Assembly: GCF_044386045.1 (NCBI RefSeq)
Contig: NZ_JBISCD010000038.1
Span: 186,001 to 250,000, forward strand
DNA length: 64,000 bases
Direction of reading: 5' to 3'
Origin: Thalassobellus sediminis
GTDB lineage: Bacteria; Bacteroidota; Bacteroidia; Flavobacteriales; Flavobacteriaceae
Position numbers and translations under genes: made by a program
Notes under the pieces: generated by a model
What the model was told of the DNA's origin: nothing
Database searches by the model: none
The model's input: the letters and a program-made list of their open reading frames with translations, nothing else
Shown here: piece by piece, positions 44,440 through 51,977 of the stretch
How positions within the stretch are numbered: position 1 is the stretch's first letter
How the letters are laid out: every line of letters starts with the position of its first letter

Positions 44440-44535
44440 CTCCTCCAAAGGAGGAGAACACTCACTCTTATGAATAAAGATAAACGACATACTCCGCAAT
44501 CAGTTCCCTCTCCTTCTGAGAGGGCTAGGGAGAGG
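44440..44535 (+). repeat. palindromic repeats at the trpC-trpF junction
   Basis: Two palindromic units lie here: CTCCTCC-AAA-GGAGGAG (44440-44456), and CCCTCTC-n5-GAGAGGG followed by GGGAGAGG (44506-44535). The second unit is inside the open frame of trpF and encodes its unusual N-terminus. Both look like intergenic repeats that settled at the gene border. Confidence 0.7.
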
Positions 44536-46353
44536 CTTCTTCTTAAGGTTTGCGGCATGAAACATCAAGATAACATCAAACAAGTTGCTGCATTGCAACC
44601 TGATTATCTTGGGTTTATATTTTATGAAAAATCTGCAAGAAATTTTGATTCTATAATTCCTGAATTACCAAAATCAATAAAGAAAACAGGTGTTTTTGTT
44701 GATGCAGATATAGACTTTGTTGTCGATAAAATTAACAAACATAGTTTACAAGCTGTTCAATTACATGGTGAAGAATCACCAAACTATTGTAAAGAATTAC
44801 AATCTAAAAACATTGAAATTTTCAAAGTATTCTCAATAAAAGACGAATTCGATTTTAGTGTTTTAAAACCTTATGAAGGCTTTGTAAATTATTTTCTTTT
44901 TGACACGAAAGGCAAACTTCCAGGAGGCAACGGATACACATTCGATTGGAGTGTTTTAAATAACTATCCTTCTACAACGCCATTCTTTTTAAGCGGTGGT
45001 ATTGGATTGAATCAAATTGAGGATATTAAAAAATTCCAACAAAGTGAAGCTTCAAAGTATTGCTATGCATTAGATGTAAATAGTAAATTTGAAATAGAAC
45101 CTGGATTAAAAGATATTGAAGATTTAAAAAAATTTAAACAGATTCCTGCCTTCGCAGGAATGACAGAAATTATGAATTACAACGTAAACGAAAAAGGATA
45201 TTACGGCGAATTTGGTGGTGCATTCATCCCTGAAATGCTTTATCCAAATGTAGAAGAGTTACGCCAAAACTATTTAAAAGTAATGGCTGAACCAGATTTT
45301 AAAAAGGAATTCGATCAGCTTTTAAAAGATTATGTAGGCCGCCCTTCCCCACTCTATTTTGCAAAGCGTCTTTCAGAAAAATACAATACCAAAATTTACT
45401 TAAAGCGCGAAGATTTAAATCATACAGGTGCTCACAAAATAAACAATACTATTGGTCAAATATTAATGGCTAAACGCTTAGGTAAAACTAGAATTATTGC
45501 CGAAACAGGCGCTGGTCAACACGGTGTTGCTACAGCTACAGTTTGTGCTTTAATGGGCTTAGAGTGTATTGTTTATATGGGTGAAATTGATATCGCACGT
45601 CAAGCACCAAATGTAGCACGTATGAAAATGCTTGGAGCAACTGTTGTTCCTGCATTATCTGGAAGTCGTACTTTAAAAGACGCTACTAACGAAGCCATTC
45701 GCGATTGGATTAGCAACCCTGTAAACACACATTACATTATTGGTTCAGCTATTGGTCCGCACCCATATCCTGATATGGTGACACGTTTTCAATCGGTTAT
45801 TTCCGAAGAAATAAAATGGCAACTAAAAGAACAAGAAGGCAGAGAAAATCCAGATTATGTAGTCGCTTGTATTGGTGGAGGAAGTAACGCTGCGGGTACA
45901 TATTATCATTATTTACATGAAGAAGATGTTAATATAATTGCTGTTGAAGCTGCTGGTTTAGGAGTAGATTCTGGTGAAAGTGCAGCAACTTCGGTTTTAG
46001 GAAAAGAAGGTATTATTCACGGTTGTAAAACCATGTTAATGCAAACCAAAGATGGACAAATAACCGAGCCTTATTCTATTTCGGCAGGTTTAGATTATCC
46101 TGGTGTTGGCCCTATGCATGCGCATTTATGCAAAACAGGACGTGCCGATTTTATGGCAGTTACAGATGATGATGCAATGAATGCAGGATTAGAACTTTGT
46201 AAATTAGAAGGTATTATACCTGCTATTGAAAGTTCGCATGCGCTTGCCATTTTTGAACAAAGAACCTTTAAACCAAACGATGTTATTGTGGTGAGTTTAT
46301 CTGGGCGTGGTGATAAAGATTTGAATAATTATATTGAATATTTTAAGATTTAA
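44470..46353 (+). CDS. trpF-trpB: apparent fusion: phosphoribosylanthranilate isomerase - tryptophan synthase beta
   Basis: One open frame of 627 codons covers two enzymes. Residues ~25-224 are TrpF (LKVCGMKHQDNIKQ at the start of the barrel, VQLHGEESP, FLSGGIGLNQI, ALDVNSKFEIEPGLKD). Residues 235-627 are a complete TrpB, with its natural start MNYNVNEKGYYGEFGG at 45172 and the PLP lysine in LNHTGAHKINN. The eight-residue link IPAFAGMT is the translation of a hairpin repeat (R1), so the fusion results from repeat DNA without a stop rather than from a designed linker. TrpB may also be made separately from its own ATG. The first 24 residues of TrpF are likewise repeat-derived. Confidence 0.93.
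   Translation: MNKDKRHTPQSVPSPSERARERLLLKVCGMKHQDNIKQVAALQPDYLGFIFYEKSARNFDSIIPELPKSIKKTGVFVDADIDFVVDKINKHSLQAVQLHGEESPNYCKELQSKNIEIFKVFSIKDEFDFSVLKPYEGFVNYFLFDTKGKLPGGNGYTFDWSVLNNYPSTTPFFLSGGIGLNQIEDIKKFQQSEASKYCYALDVNSKFEIEPGLKDIEDLKKFKQIPAFAGMTEIMNYNVNEKGYYGEFGGAFIPEMLYPNVEELRQNYLKVMAEPDFKKEFDQLLKDYVGRPSPLYFAKRLSEKYNTKIYLKREDLNHTGAHKINNTIGQILMAKRLGKTRIIAETGAGQHGVATATVCALMGLECIVYMGEIDIARQAPNVARMKMLGATVVPALSGSRTLKDATNEAIRDWISNPVNTHYIIGSAIGPHPYPDMVTRFQSVISEEIKWQLKEQEGRENPDYVVACIGGGSNAAGTYYHYLHEEDVNIIAVEAAGLGVDSGESAATSVLGKEGIIHGCKTMLMQTKDGQITEPYSISAGLDYPGVGPMHAHLCKTGRADFMAVTDDDAMNAGLELCKLEGIIPAIESSHALAIFEQRTFKPNDVIVVSLSGRGDKDLNNYIEYFKI
45142..45165 (+). repeat. 8-4-8 hairpin repeat R1
   Basis: ATTCCTGC-CTTC-GCAGGAAT is a perfect 8-bp stem with a CTTC loop, followed by GACA. 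It lies in frame between the trpF and trpB parts and encodes IPAFAGMT. Confidence 0.85.
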
Positions 46354-46366
46354 AGTTTTTATTTTT

Positions 46367-46390
46367 TTTCATTTCCGCGAAGGTGGAAAT
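46367..46390 (-). repeat. 8-4-8 hairpin repeat R2
   Basis: On the minus strand: ATTTCCAC-CTTC-GCGGAAAT followed by GAAA. The stem has one G-U pair. It sits 17 bases after the trpB stop and faces away from the GIY-YIG pseudogene. Confidence 0.8.
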
Positions 46391-46404
46391 CCCATAATAA
46401 AACA

Positions 46405-46693
46405 ATGGATATTCATTACGTTTACATATTAACAAATAAAAACCATACTGTATTATATATATGTTGGCAGAACAAAACAATTAAAAACAAGATTACTTCA
46501 ACATAAAAACAATAATTTAAAAACATTTACCGGAAAATACAATGTTGATAAATTGGTCTATTTTGAAACAACCAAATACGTTAACAATTCTATAAAAAGA
46601 GAACGACAAATAAAAAAGTGGAATCGAGAATGGAAGATTAATCTAATTAACAGATTAAACCCTGATTGGAAAGATCTTTCAGAATATATTTAA
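46405..46693 (+). pseudogene. GIY-YIG nuclease domain pseudogene
   Basis: From ATG at 46405 the frame gives MDIHYVYILTNKNHTVLYI, the GIY half of a GIY-YIG single-domain nuclease, then breaks. In the next frame VGRTKQLKTRLLQHK follows directly, including the YIG-side Gly-Arg, and runs through FTGKYNVDKLVYFE and IKRERQIKKWNREWK to LNPDWKDLSEYI and TAA at 46691. The 289-base span equals one base more than a whole number of codons. The break lies in a TA-dinucleotide run (about 46451-46462), so a slippage of four bases is likely. It is flanked by inverted hairpin repeats R2 and R3. Confidence 0.85.
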
Positions 46694-46708
46694 CAAAATA
46701 ATAAAAAG

Positions 46709-46732
46709 ATTCCCTCCTTCGAGGGAATGAAA
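46709..46732 (+). repeat. 8-4-8 hairpin repeat R3
   Basis: ATTCCCTC-CTTC-GAGGGAAT is a perfect 8-bp stem with the same CTTC loop as R1, followed by GAAA. It lies between the GIY-YIG pseudogene and trpA, in opposite orientation to R2. An ATG at its 3' edge (46727) is in frame with trpA. Confidence 0.85.
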
Positions 46733-46747
46733 AAATATTCATTTATA

Positions 46748-47512
46748 ATGAACAGGATAAATACGAAATTACAAGAAGAAAAGAAACTACTTTCAATATA
46801 CTTTACAGCAGGTTACCCAAATATTGATGACACTGTTAACATCATTCAAGATTTAGAAAAAAACGGTGTTGATATGATTGAAATCGGACTCCCGTTTAGT
46901 GACCCACTAGCAGATGGCCCAACCATACAAGCGAGTTCTACTCAAGCTCTTAAAAACGGCATGACCACCGAAGTACTTTTTAATCAATTAAAAGACATTC
47001 GTAAAACGGTTTCAATTCCTTTAATTATCATGGGATATTTTAATCCTATGTTTCAATATGGTGTTGAAGCTTTTTGTAAAAAGTGTCAAGAAATTGGTAT
47101 TGATGGTTTAATTATTCCTGATTTGCCAGTGGATGTGTATCATGAAGAATACCAAGCCATTTTTGAAAAATACGGAATCATCAATGTATTTTTAATAACG
47201 CCACAAACGAGCGATGAACGTATTAGATATATTGATTCGATTTCAAACGGATTTATATATATGGTAAGTACTGCAAGTACAACAGGTGCTCAATCTGGTT
47301 TTGGAAACGAGCAAACTGAATACTTTGAACGTATTGGAAATATGAACCTAAAAAACCCTCAAGTTATAGGTTTTGGAATTAGTAATAATGAAACATTTAC
47401 ACAAGCTACAAAATATGCAAAAGGCGCTATTATTGGTAGTGCTTTTGTAAAGCATGTAACTAATAAAGGAGCAAATAGTATTGATAAATTTGTAAATATT
47501 ATCTTAAATTAA
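46748..47512 (+). CDS. trpA: tryptophan synthase alpha chain
   Basis: The 254-residue TIM-barrel protein cleaves indole-3-glycerol phosphate. Motifs: LLSIYFTAGYPN, MIEIGLPFSDPLADGPTIQ with the catalytic Glu and Asp, GIDGLIIPDLPV, and the phosphate-binding GFGISN. I choose the ATG at 46748. An in-frame ATG at 46727 would add seven residues encoded by the edge of hairpin R3. It is the last enzyme gene of the operon; DUF805 follows 43 bases later. Confidence 0.95.
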   Translation: MNRINTKLQEEKKLLSIYFTAGYPNIDDTVNIIQDLEKNGVDMIEIGLPFSDPLADGPTIQASSTQALKNGMTTEVLFNQLKDIRKTVSIPLIIMGYFNPMFQYGVEAFCKKCQEIGIDGLIIPDLPVDVYHEEYQAIFEKYGIINVFLITPQTSDERIRYIDSISNGFIYMVSTASTTGAQSGFGNEQTEYFERIGNMNLKNPQVIGFGISNNETFTQATKYAKGAIIGSAFVKHVTNKGANSIDKFVNIILN

Positions 47513-47555
47513 ATATATTTGATTTATAATAATCACTAACCAAAATTTTATATTT

Positions 47556-47933
47556 ATGAAATGGTATTTAAAAGTATTAAAGCAATATGCTGATTTTAAA
47601 GGACGTGCTAGAAGAAAAGAGTACTGGATGTTCTTCTTATTCAATATCCTAATTGCTTATGGTATAGTTTTCTTAGCTTTAGGTTTAGATGTGCCTGAGT
47701 TATCTATTTTAAATACAATATACTCATTAGCAGTATTAATTCCTTCTATAGCTGTTGGAGTAAGAAGAATGCATGATGTAGGCAAAAGTGGCTGGTATCT
47801 TTTAATACCTATTTATAGCTTCATTCTTGCTGTAACTAATGGAGAAGTAGGCCCAAATAAATGGGGACCAGATCCTAAGGGAAGTGCTGCTGAAGAAATT
47901 GACGAAATAGGAAAACCTCAAATTGAGGAATAA
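47556..47933 (+). CDS. DUF805 domain membrane protein
   Basis: The 125-residue protein has the DUF805 layout: an amphipathic start with WYLKVLKQYADFKGRARRKEYW, three membrane helices and the RRMHDVGKSGWY motif before the last helix. The C-terminus is acidic and soluble. Function is unknown for the family. It lies 43 bases after trpA and before a strong terminator, so it may be co-transcribed with the trp operon without having a role in it. Confidence 0.88.
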   Translation: MKWYLKVLKQYADFKGRARRKEYWMFFLFNILIAYGIVFLALGLDVPELSILNTIYSLAVLIPSIAVGVRRMHDVGKSGWYLLIPIYSFILAVTNGEVGPNKWGPDPKGSAAEEIDEIGKPQIEE

Positions 47934-47954
47934 AATCTCAAAAATATATTATAT

Positions 47955-47984
47955 AAAAACCTATTCTATTTAGAATAGGTTTTT
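47955..47984 (+). terminator. intrinsic terminator after DUF805 (end of trp operon transcript)
   Basis: AAAAACCTATTCT / AGAATAGGTTTTT forms a 13-bp stem with a very short loop and is followed by T-rich sequence. It lies 21 bases after the DUF805 stop and before trmL. Confidence 0.88.
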
Positions 47985-48012
47985 GTTTTATCACTCATTA
48001 TATTAAATAAAC

Positions 48013-48465
48013 ATGCCTTTAAACATTGTTTTAATAGAACCAGAAATACCAAATAATACCGGAAACATAGGTAGATTAGCTTTAGCTTCTGGTTCTCATT
48101 TACACCTAGTAAAACCTTTTGGTTTTGAAATTAGCGACTCGCGTTTAAAACGTGCCGGTTTAGATTATTGGCAACATTTACAGGTTACTTATTACGATAA
48201 CATTGATGAGTTTTTCAGCAAACACAAAGACAAAAAAATGGCATTTCTTTCCAGTCATGGAAACAAAAACCATTGGGATATTCCTTATGAGGATGATATG
48301 TTTTTAATTTTCGGAAAAGAATCGGTAGGACTACCAAAATCTATTAACGAAACTTATAGTAATTCACTATTTAAAATTCCTTTATATAGCGAACATGTTA
48401 GAAGTTTGAATCTTGCTAATGCTGTTAGTATTATAGTTTATGAGGGGTTGAAACAACTTAGATAA
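48013..48465 (+). CDS. trmL: tRNA (cytidine(34)-2'-O)-methyltransferase
   Basis: The 150-residue single-domain SPOUT methylase matches TrmL in size and motifs: IVLIEPEIPNNTGNIGRLA at the N-terminus, FLIFGKESVGLPKS (motif 2) and the knot segment IPLYSEHVRSLNLANAVSI (motif 3). TrmL methylates the wobble base ribose of leucine tRNAs. The gene has its own upstream space after a terminator. Confidence 0.92.
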   Translation: MPLNIVLIEPEIPNNTGNIGRLALASGSHLHLVKPFGFEISDSRLKRAGLDYWQHLQVTYYDNIDEFFSKHKDKKMAFLSSHGNKNHWDIPYEDDMFLIFGKESVGLPKSINETYSNSLFKIPLYSEHVRSLNLANAVSIIVYEGLKQLR

Positions 48466-48505
48466 ATAAACCTTTTTTTTAGATTTTATAAGTAAAATAT
48501 AAAAT

Positions 48506-49966
48506 TTATTTCACAGGAATTTGCTTCAAAATCTCCAATACAAATTTCCAATATTTTTGAGCAGAAGAAATTTGAGCACGTTCATCTGGTGAGTGTGCTC
48601 CTTTTATATTAGGTCCAAAACTAATCATATCCATCTCTGGGTAATTAGTTCCAAGAATACCACATTCTAATCCTGCATGACAAGCAGCAACGTGTGCTTC
48701 TTCCCCATTCATATCTTTATAAATTCTAGATAATACTTTTAAAATAGGAGAATCCATATTAGGTTTCCATCCTGGATAATCTCCAGAAGCATCAACTTCA
48801 CAACCAGTAAGTTCAAATGTTGCACGAAGCGTATTTACCAAATCCCATTTAGCACTTTCAACAGATGAGCGTGTTAAACAACCTATTTTAACGTCACCAT
48901 CTTTAACAATTACGCGCGCTACATTATTAGACGTTTCAACCAAATCAGGAATATCGGCGCTCATTCTATAAACACCATTACAAGCTGCATAAATAGCTCT
49001 TGTTAATCCTTCTTGAACACCTAAATCCATTATTTTTTCAGGTGCTTCACATTTAGAAACTACAATTTCTAAATCAGGTTCCATGGTTTTAAGCTCCTTT
49101 TTTATTGTTGTTGACATTAATGCCATTTCTAATAAAAAAGCATCTTCATGAATAGCATCAATAGCAACAATAGCATTACTCTCTCGTGGAATGGCATTAC
49201 GTAAACTACCACCATCAACTTCTGAAATTCTTAAACCAAAATTTTCAAAACCATCAAACAAAACACGGTTCATTATTTTATTAGCATTTCCTAAACCTTC
49301 ATGAATTTGCATCCCTGAATGTCCACCTTGTAAACCTTTAACCGTTACTTTATAGCCTATTTTAAATTCAGGCGTTTCTTCTTCATCATAACTTCTTGTT
49401 GCAGTAACATCTATACCTCCTGCACAACCTACACCAATTTCATTATCTTCTTCTGTATCTAAATTCAAAAGTATTCCACCAGAAAGCAAACCACCTTTTA
49501 AACCCATAGCACCTGTCATACCAGTTTCTTCATCAATAGTAAATAAAGCTTCAATGTCTGGATGCTCAATATCTGTGCTTTCTAAAATAGCCATAATGGT
49601 TGCAACACCTAAACCGTTATCGGCACCAAGTGTCGTTCCTTTTGCTTTTACCCAATCGCCATCTACATACATGTCTATTCCTTGCGTATCGAAATCAAAA
49701 ACGGTATCGTTATTTTTTTGATGTACCATGTCTAAATGCGATTGCAAAACCACAGTGGTTCTATTCTCCATACCAGCAGTAGCTGGCTTTTTTATAATAA
49801 CGTTCCCTACTTCATCTTCAATAGTTTCAAGGTTTAAGCTTTTACCAAAATCTTTCATAAAAGCAATAACACGTTCTTCTTTTTTTGAAGGTCGTGGAAC
49901 AGCGTTTAAATCGGCAAATTTATTCCAAAGTTGTTGCGGTTGAAGTTGTCTTATTTCTGAGCTCAT
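48506..49966 (-). CDS. pepD: aminoacyl-histidine dipeptidase (M20C peptidase)
   Basis: The 486-residue metallopeptidase has the M20 signatures LQSHLDMVHQK, with the metal His and catalytic Asp, KGTTLGADNGLGVA with the bridging Asp, and FTIDEETGMTGAMGL with the catalytic Glu-Glu. The HAGLECGI motif carries the last metal His. PepD hydrolyses Xaa-His dipeptides such as carnosine and other short peptides. No signal peptide is seen, so it is cytoplasmic. It is a single minus-strand gene. Confidence 0.93.
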   Translation of the reverse strand: MSSEIRQLQPQQLWNKFADLNAVPRPSKKEERVIAFMKDFGKSLNLETIEDEVGNVIIKKPATAGMENRTTVVLQSHLDMVHQKNNDTVFDFDTQGIDMYVDGDWVKAKGTTLGADNGLGVATIMAILESTDIEHPDIEALFTIDEETGMTGAMGLKGGLLSGGILLNLDTEEDNEIGVGCAGGIDVTATRSYDEEETPEFKIGYKVTVKGLQGGHSGMQIHEGLGNANKIMNRVLFDGFENFGLRISEVDGGSLRNAIPRESNAIVAIDAIHEDAFLLEMALMSTTIKKELKTMEPDLEIVVSKCEAPEKIMDLGVQEGLTRAIYAACNGVYRMSADIPDLVETSNNVARVIVKDGDVKIGCLTRSSVESAKWDLVNTLRATFELTGCEVDASGDYPGWKPNMDSPILKVLSRIYKDMNGEEAHVAACHAGLECGILGTNYPEMDMISFGPNIKGAHSPDERAQISSAQKYWKFVLEILKQIPVK

Positions 49967-50039
49967 AAATCTATTATTTAAGTTCTACAAAGGTAACATA
50001 TCTAATCAGGATTAATAAACATTTTATTACTTTTGAAGT

Positions 50040-51107
50040 ATGTTGAAAAAGAAAAAAACCATTATTGCTTTACTATTAATTCCGCAATATTTAATAGTCA
50101 AATTACTATCTAATTACCCGGATTTTATTGAAACTTATTACAGCAATGGTTTATATCCCTATATTTCGAAAACGTTTCGATTTTTTTTAGACTGGATACC
50201 TTTTTCGTTTGGTGATTTAATTTATACCCTTGCTATTATTTATAGTATCAGGTGGTTTTTTCTTAATAGAAAAAGGCTAAGAAAAGACACTAAACACTGG
50301 TTTATTGATGTGTTTTCGGCCTTATCGATTATTTATTTTGCTTTTCATTTATTTTGGGGCTTAAATTATTACCGATTGCCATTGCATAAAAATTTAAATT
50401 TAAAAAGCGATTATACCACTGAAGAATTGATTGTTGTTACTGAAAAATTATTAGAGACATCGAATGCAATTCATTTAGAAATTACAAAAAATGACACGGT
50501 TAAAATTAAAATGCCTTTTAATAAAAAAACAGCTTTCAAACTAGCTCCTGAAGGCTATAAAAATTTAAAACAGATATTTCCTAATTTAGAATACAAACCT
50601 AAAAGCATTAAAAAATCGTTATTTAGTTACCCGTTAACATATATGGGGTTTAGTGGGTATTTGAATCCGTTAACCAACGAAGCTCAGGTAAACGCCTTAA
50701 TTCCTGATTTTAAATCTCCAACCACAACAACACATGAAATGGCGCATCAATTAGGTTATGCTGCCGAAAATGAAGCCAACTTTATTGGTTGCTTAGCGGC
50801 CATAAACCATGATAATATCTATTTTAAATATGCAGGTTACACATTTGCTTTACGTTTTTGCTTAAATGAAATTTACAGACGCGACTCTTGTTTATATGAA
50901 GACCTCTTTTCTGATGTAAACAAAGGCATTCTAAAAAACTATAAAGAAACACGCGACTTTTGGGAAGCACACCAAAACCCAACCGAACCTTTTTTTAAAC
51001 TGTTTTATGGTAGCTTTTTAAAAGCTAACCAACAAAGTAAAGGCATGGGGAGTTATAGTTATGTAGTGGCTTTATTGGTAAATTATTTTGAATCTGAATC
51101 ATTATAA
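50040..51107 (+). CDS. DUF3810 domain protein, zinc-peptidase-like membrane protein
   Basis: The 355-residue protein has two or three N-terminal membrane helices (within residues 8-120) and a soluble part with TTTHEMAHQLGYAAENEANF, a His-Glu-x-x-His zinc motif plus a downstream Glu that resembles metallopeptidases. The family DUF3810 is uncharacterised. A TACTTTTG promoter box at 50028-50035 stands only five bases before the ATG, so the transcript may be leaderless or nearly so. The next gene begins 20 bases later and is probably co-transcribed. Confidence 0.85.
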   Translation: MLKKKKTIIALLLIPQYLIVKLLSNYPDFIETYYSNGLYPYISKTFRFFLDWIPFSFGDLIYTLAIIYSIRWFFLNRKRLRKDTKHWFIDVFSALSIIYFAFHLFWGLNYYRLPLHKNLNLKSDYTTEELIVVTEKLLETSNAIHLEITKNDTVKIKMPFNKKTAFKLAPEGYKNLKQIFPNLEYKPKSIKKSLFSYPLTYMGFSGYLNPLTNEAQVNALIPDFKSPTTTTHEMAHQLGYAAENEANFIGCLAAINHDNIYFKYAGYTFALRFCLNEIYRRDSCLYEDLFSDVNKGILKNYKETRDFWEAHQNPTEPFFKLFYGSFLKANQQSKGMGSYSYVVALLVNYFESESL

Positions 51108-51127
51108 TTAAATTATATTTGCCTGAG

Positions 51128-51922
51128 ATGAATAAAGAAATTTCTAGTATACAAAATCCGTTTATAAAACAACTAGTTCAATTAAAAGACAAATCGCGCG
51201 AACGTAAAAAAAGCGGTTTATTTTTAATTGAAGGCGAACGTGAAATTAAATTAGCGTTAAAAGGTGGTTATGAGTTAGCATCTATTTTATTTAATCCTGA
51301 TATTATTTCTAAGGAACAGATAAACGAATCAGTATTTCAAGATATTAACTTCATAGAAGTTTCTAAAGATGTGTACCAAAAATTAGCATATAGAAGCACT
51401 ACTGAAGGTGTAATTGCTGTAGCTAAAAGCAAAAACCACAATATAAACGAATCAACATTTAAAACTAAAAATCCTTTAATTTTAGTTGCCGAAGCTCCAG
51501 AAAAGCCTGGTAATATTGGTGCGCTTTTAAGAACTGCCGATGCAGCTAATGTGGATGCCGTTATTATTGCCAACCCAAAAACTGATTTATACAACCCTAA
51601 TATTATTCGTTCTAGTGTGGGTTGTGTGTTTACTAACCAAATAGTAACAGGAACTACAACAGAAATTATTGACTTTTTAAAAGCTAAAAACATAAATATT
51701 TATACAGCAATTTTACAAGAGTCTGTTGAGTATCACACACAAGATTATACCAAACCGACTGCTATTGTTGTAGGTACAGAAGCCACAGGTTTAAGTGAAG
51801 AGTGGCGTATAAACGCAACTCAAAACATTATTATCCCTATGCAGGGGGAAATAGATTCTATGAATGTATCGGTTGCTGCAGGAATTCTTATTTTTGAAGC
51901 GAAAAGACAACGGGGATTTTAA
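51128..51922 (+). CDS. TrmH/SpoU family RNA 2'-O-methyltransferase
   Basis: The ~264-residue protein has an N-terminal substrate-binding domain (KQLVQLKDKSRERKKSGLF, ending LIEGEREIKLAL) and a SPOUT domain with VAEAPEKPGNIGALLRTADA (motif 1), VVGTEATGLSEEW (motif 2) and IPMQGEIDSMNVSVAAGI (motif 3). This layout fits the RlmB/TrmH group acting on 23S rRNA or tRNA. The target is uncertain. ATG at 51128 is preferred over a TTG at 51119. Confidence 0.88.
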   Translation: MNKEISSIQNPFIKQLVQLKDKSRERKKSGLFLIEGEREIKLALKGGYELASILFNPDIISKEQINESVFQDINFIEVSKDVYQKLAYRSTTEGVIAVAKSKNHNINESTFKTKNPLILVAEAPEKPGNIGALLRTADAANVDAVIIANPKTDLYNPNIIRSSVGCVFTNQIVTGTTTEIIDFLKAKNINIYTAILQESVEYHTQDYTKPTAIVVGTEATGLSEEWRINATQNIIIPMQGEIDSMNVSVAAGILIFEAKRQRGF

Positions 51923-51977
51923 TGATGTTTCTATTATCAGTAGAAGACAACAGTCGAAGACCTAATTAAACTATAAC

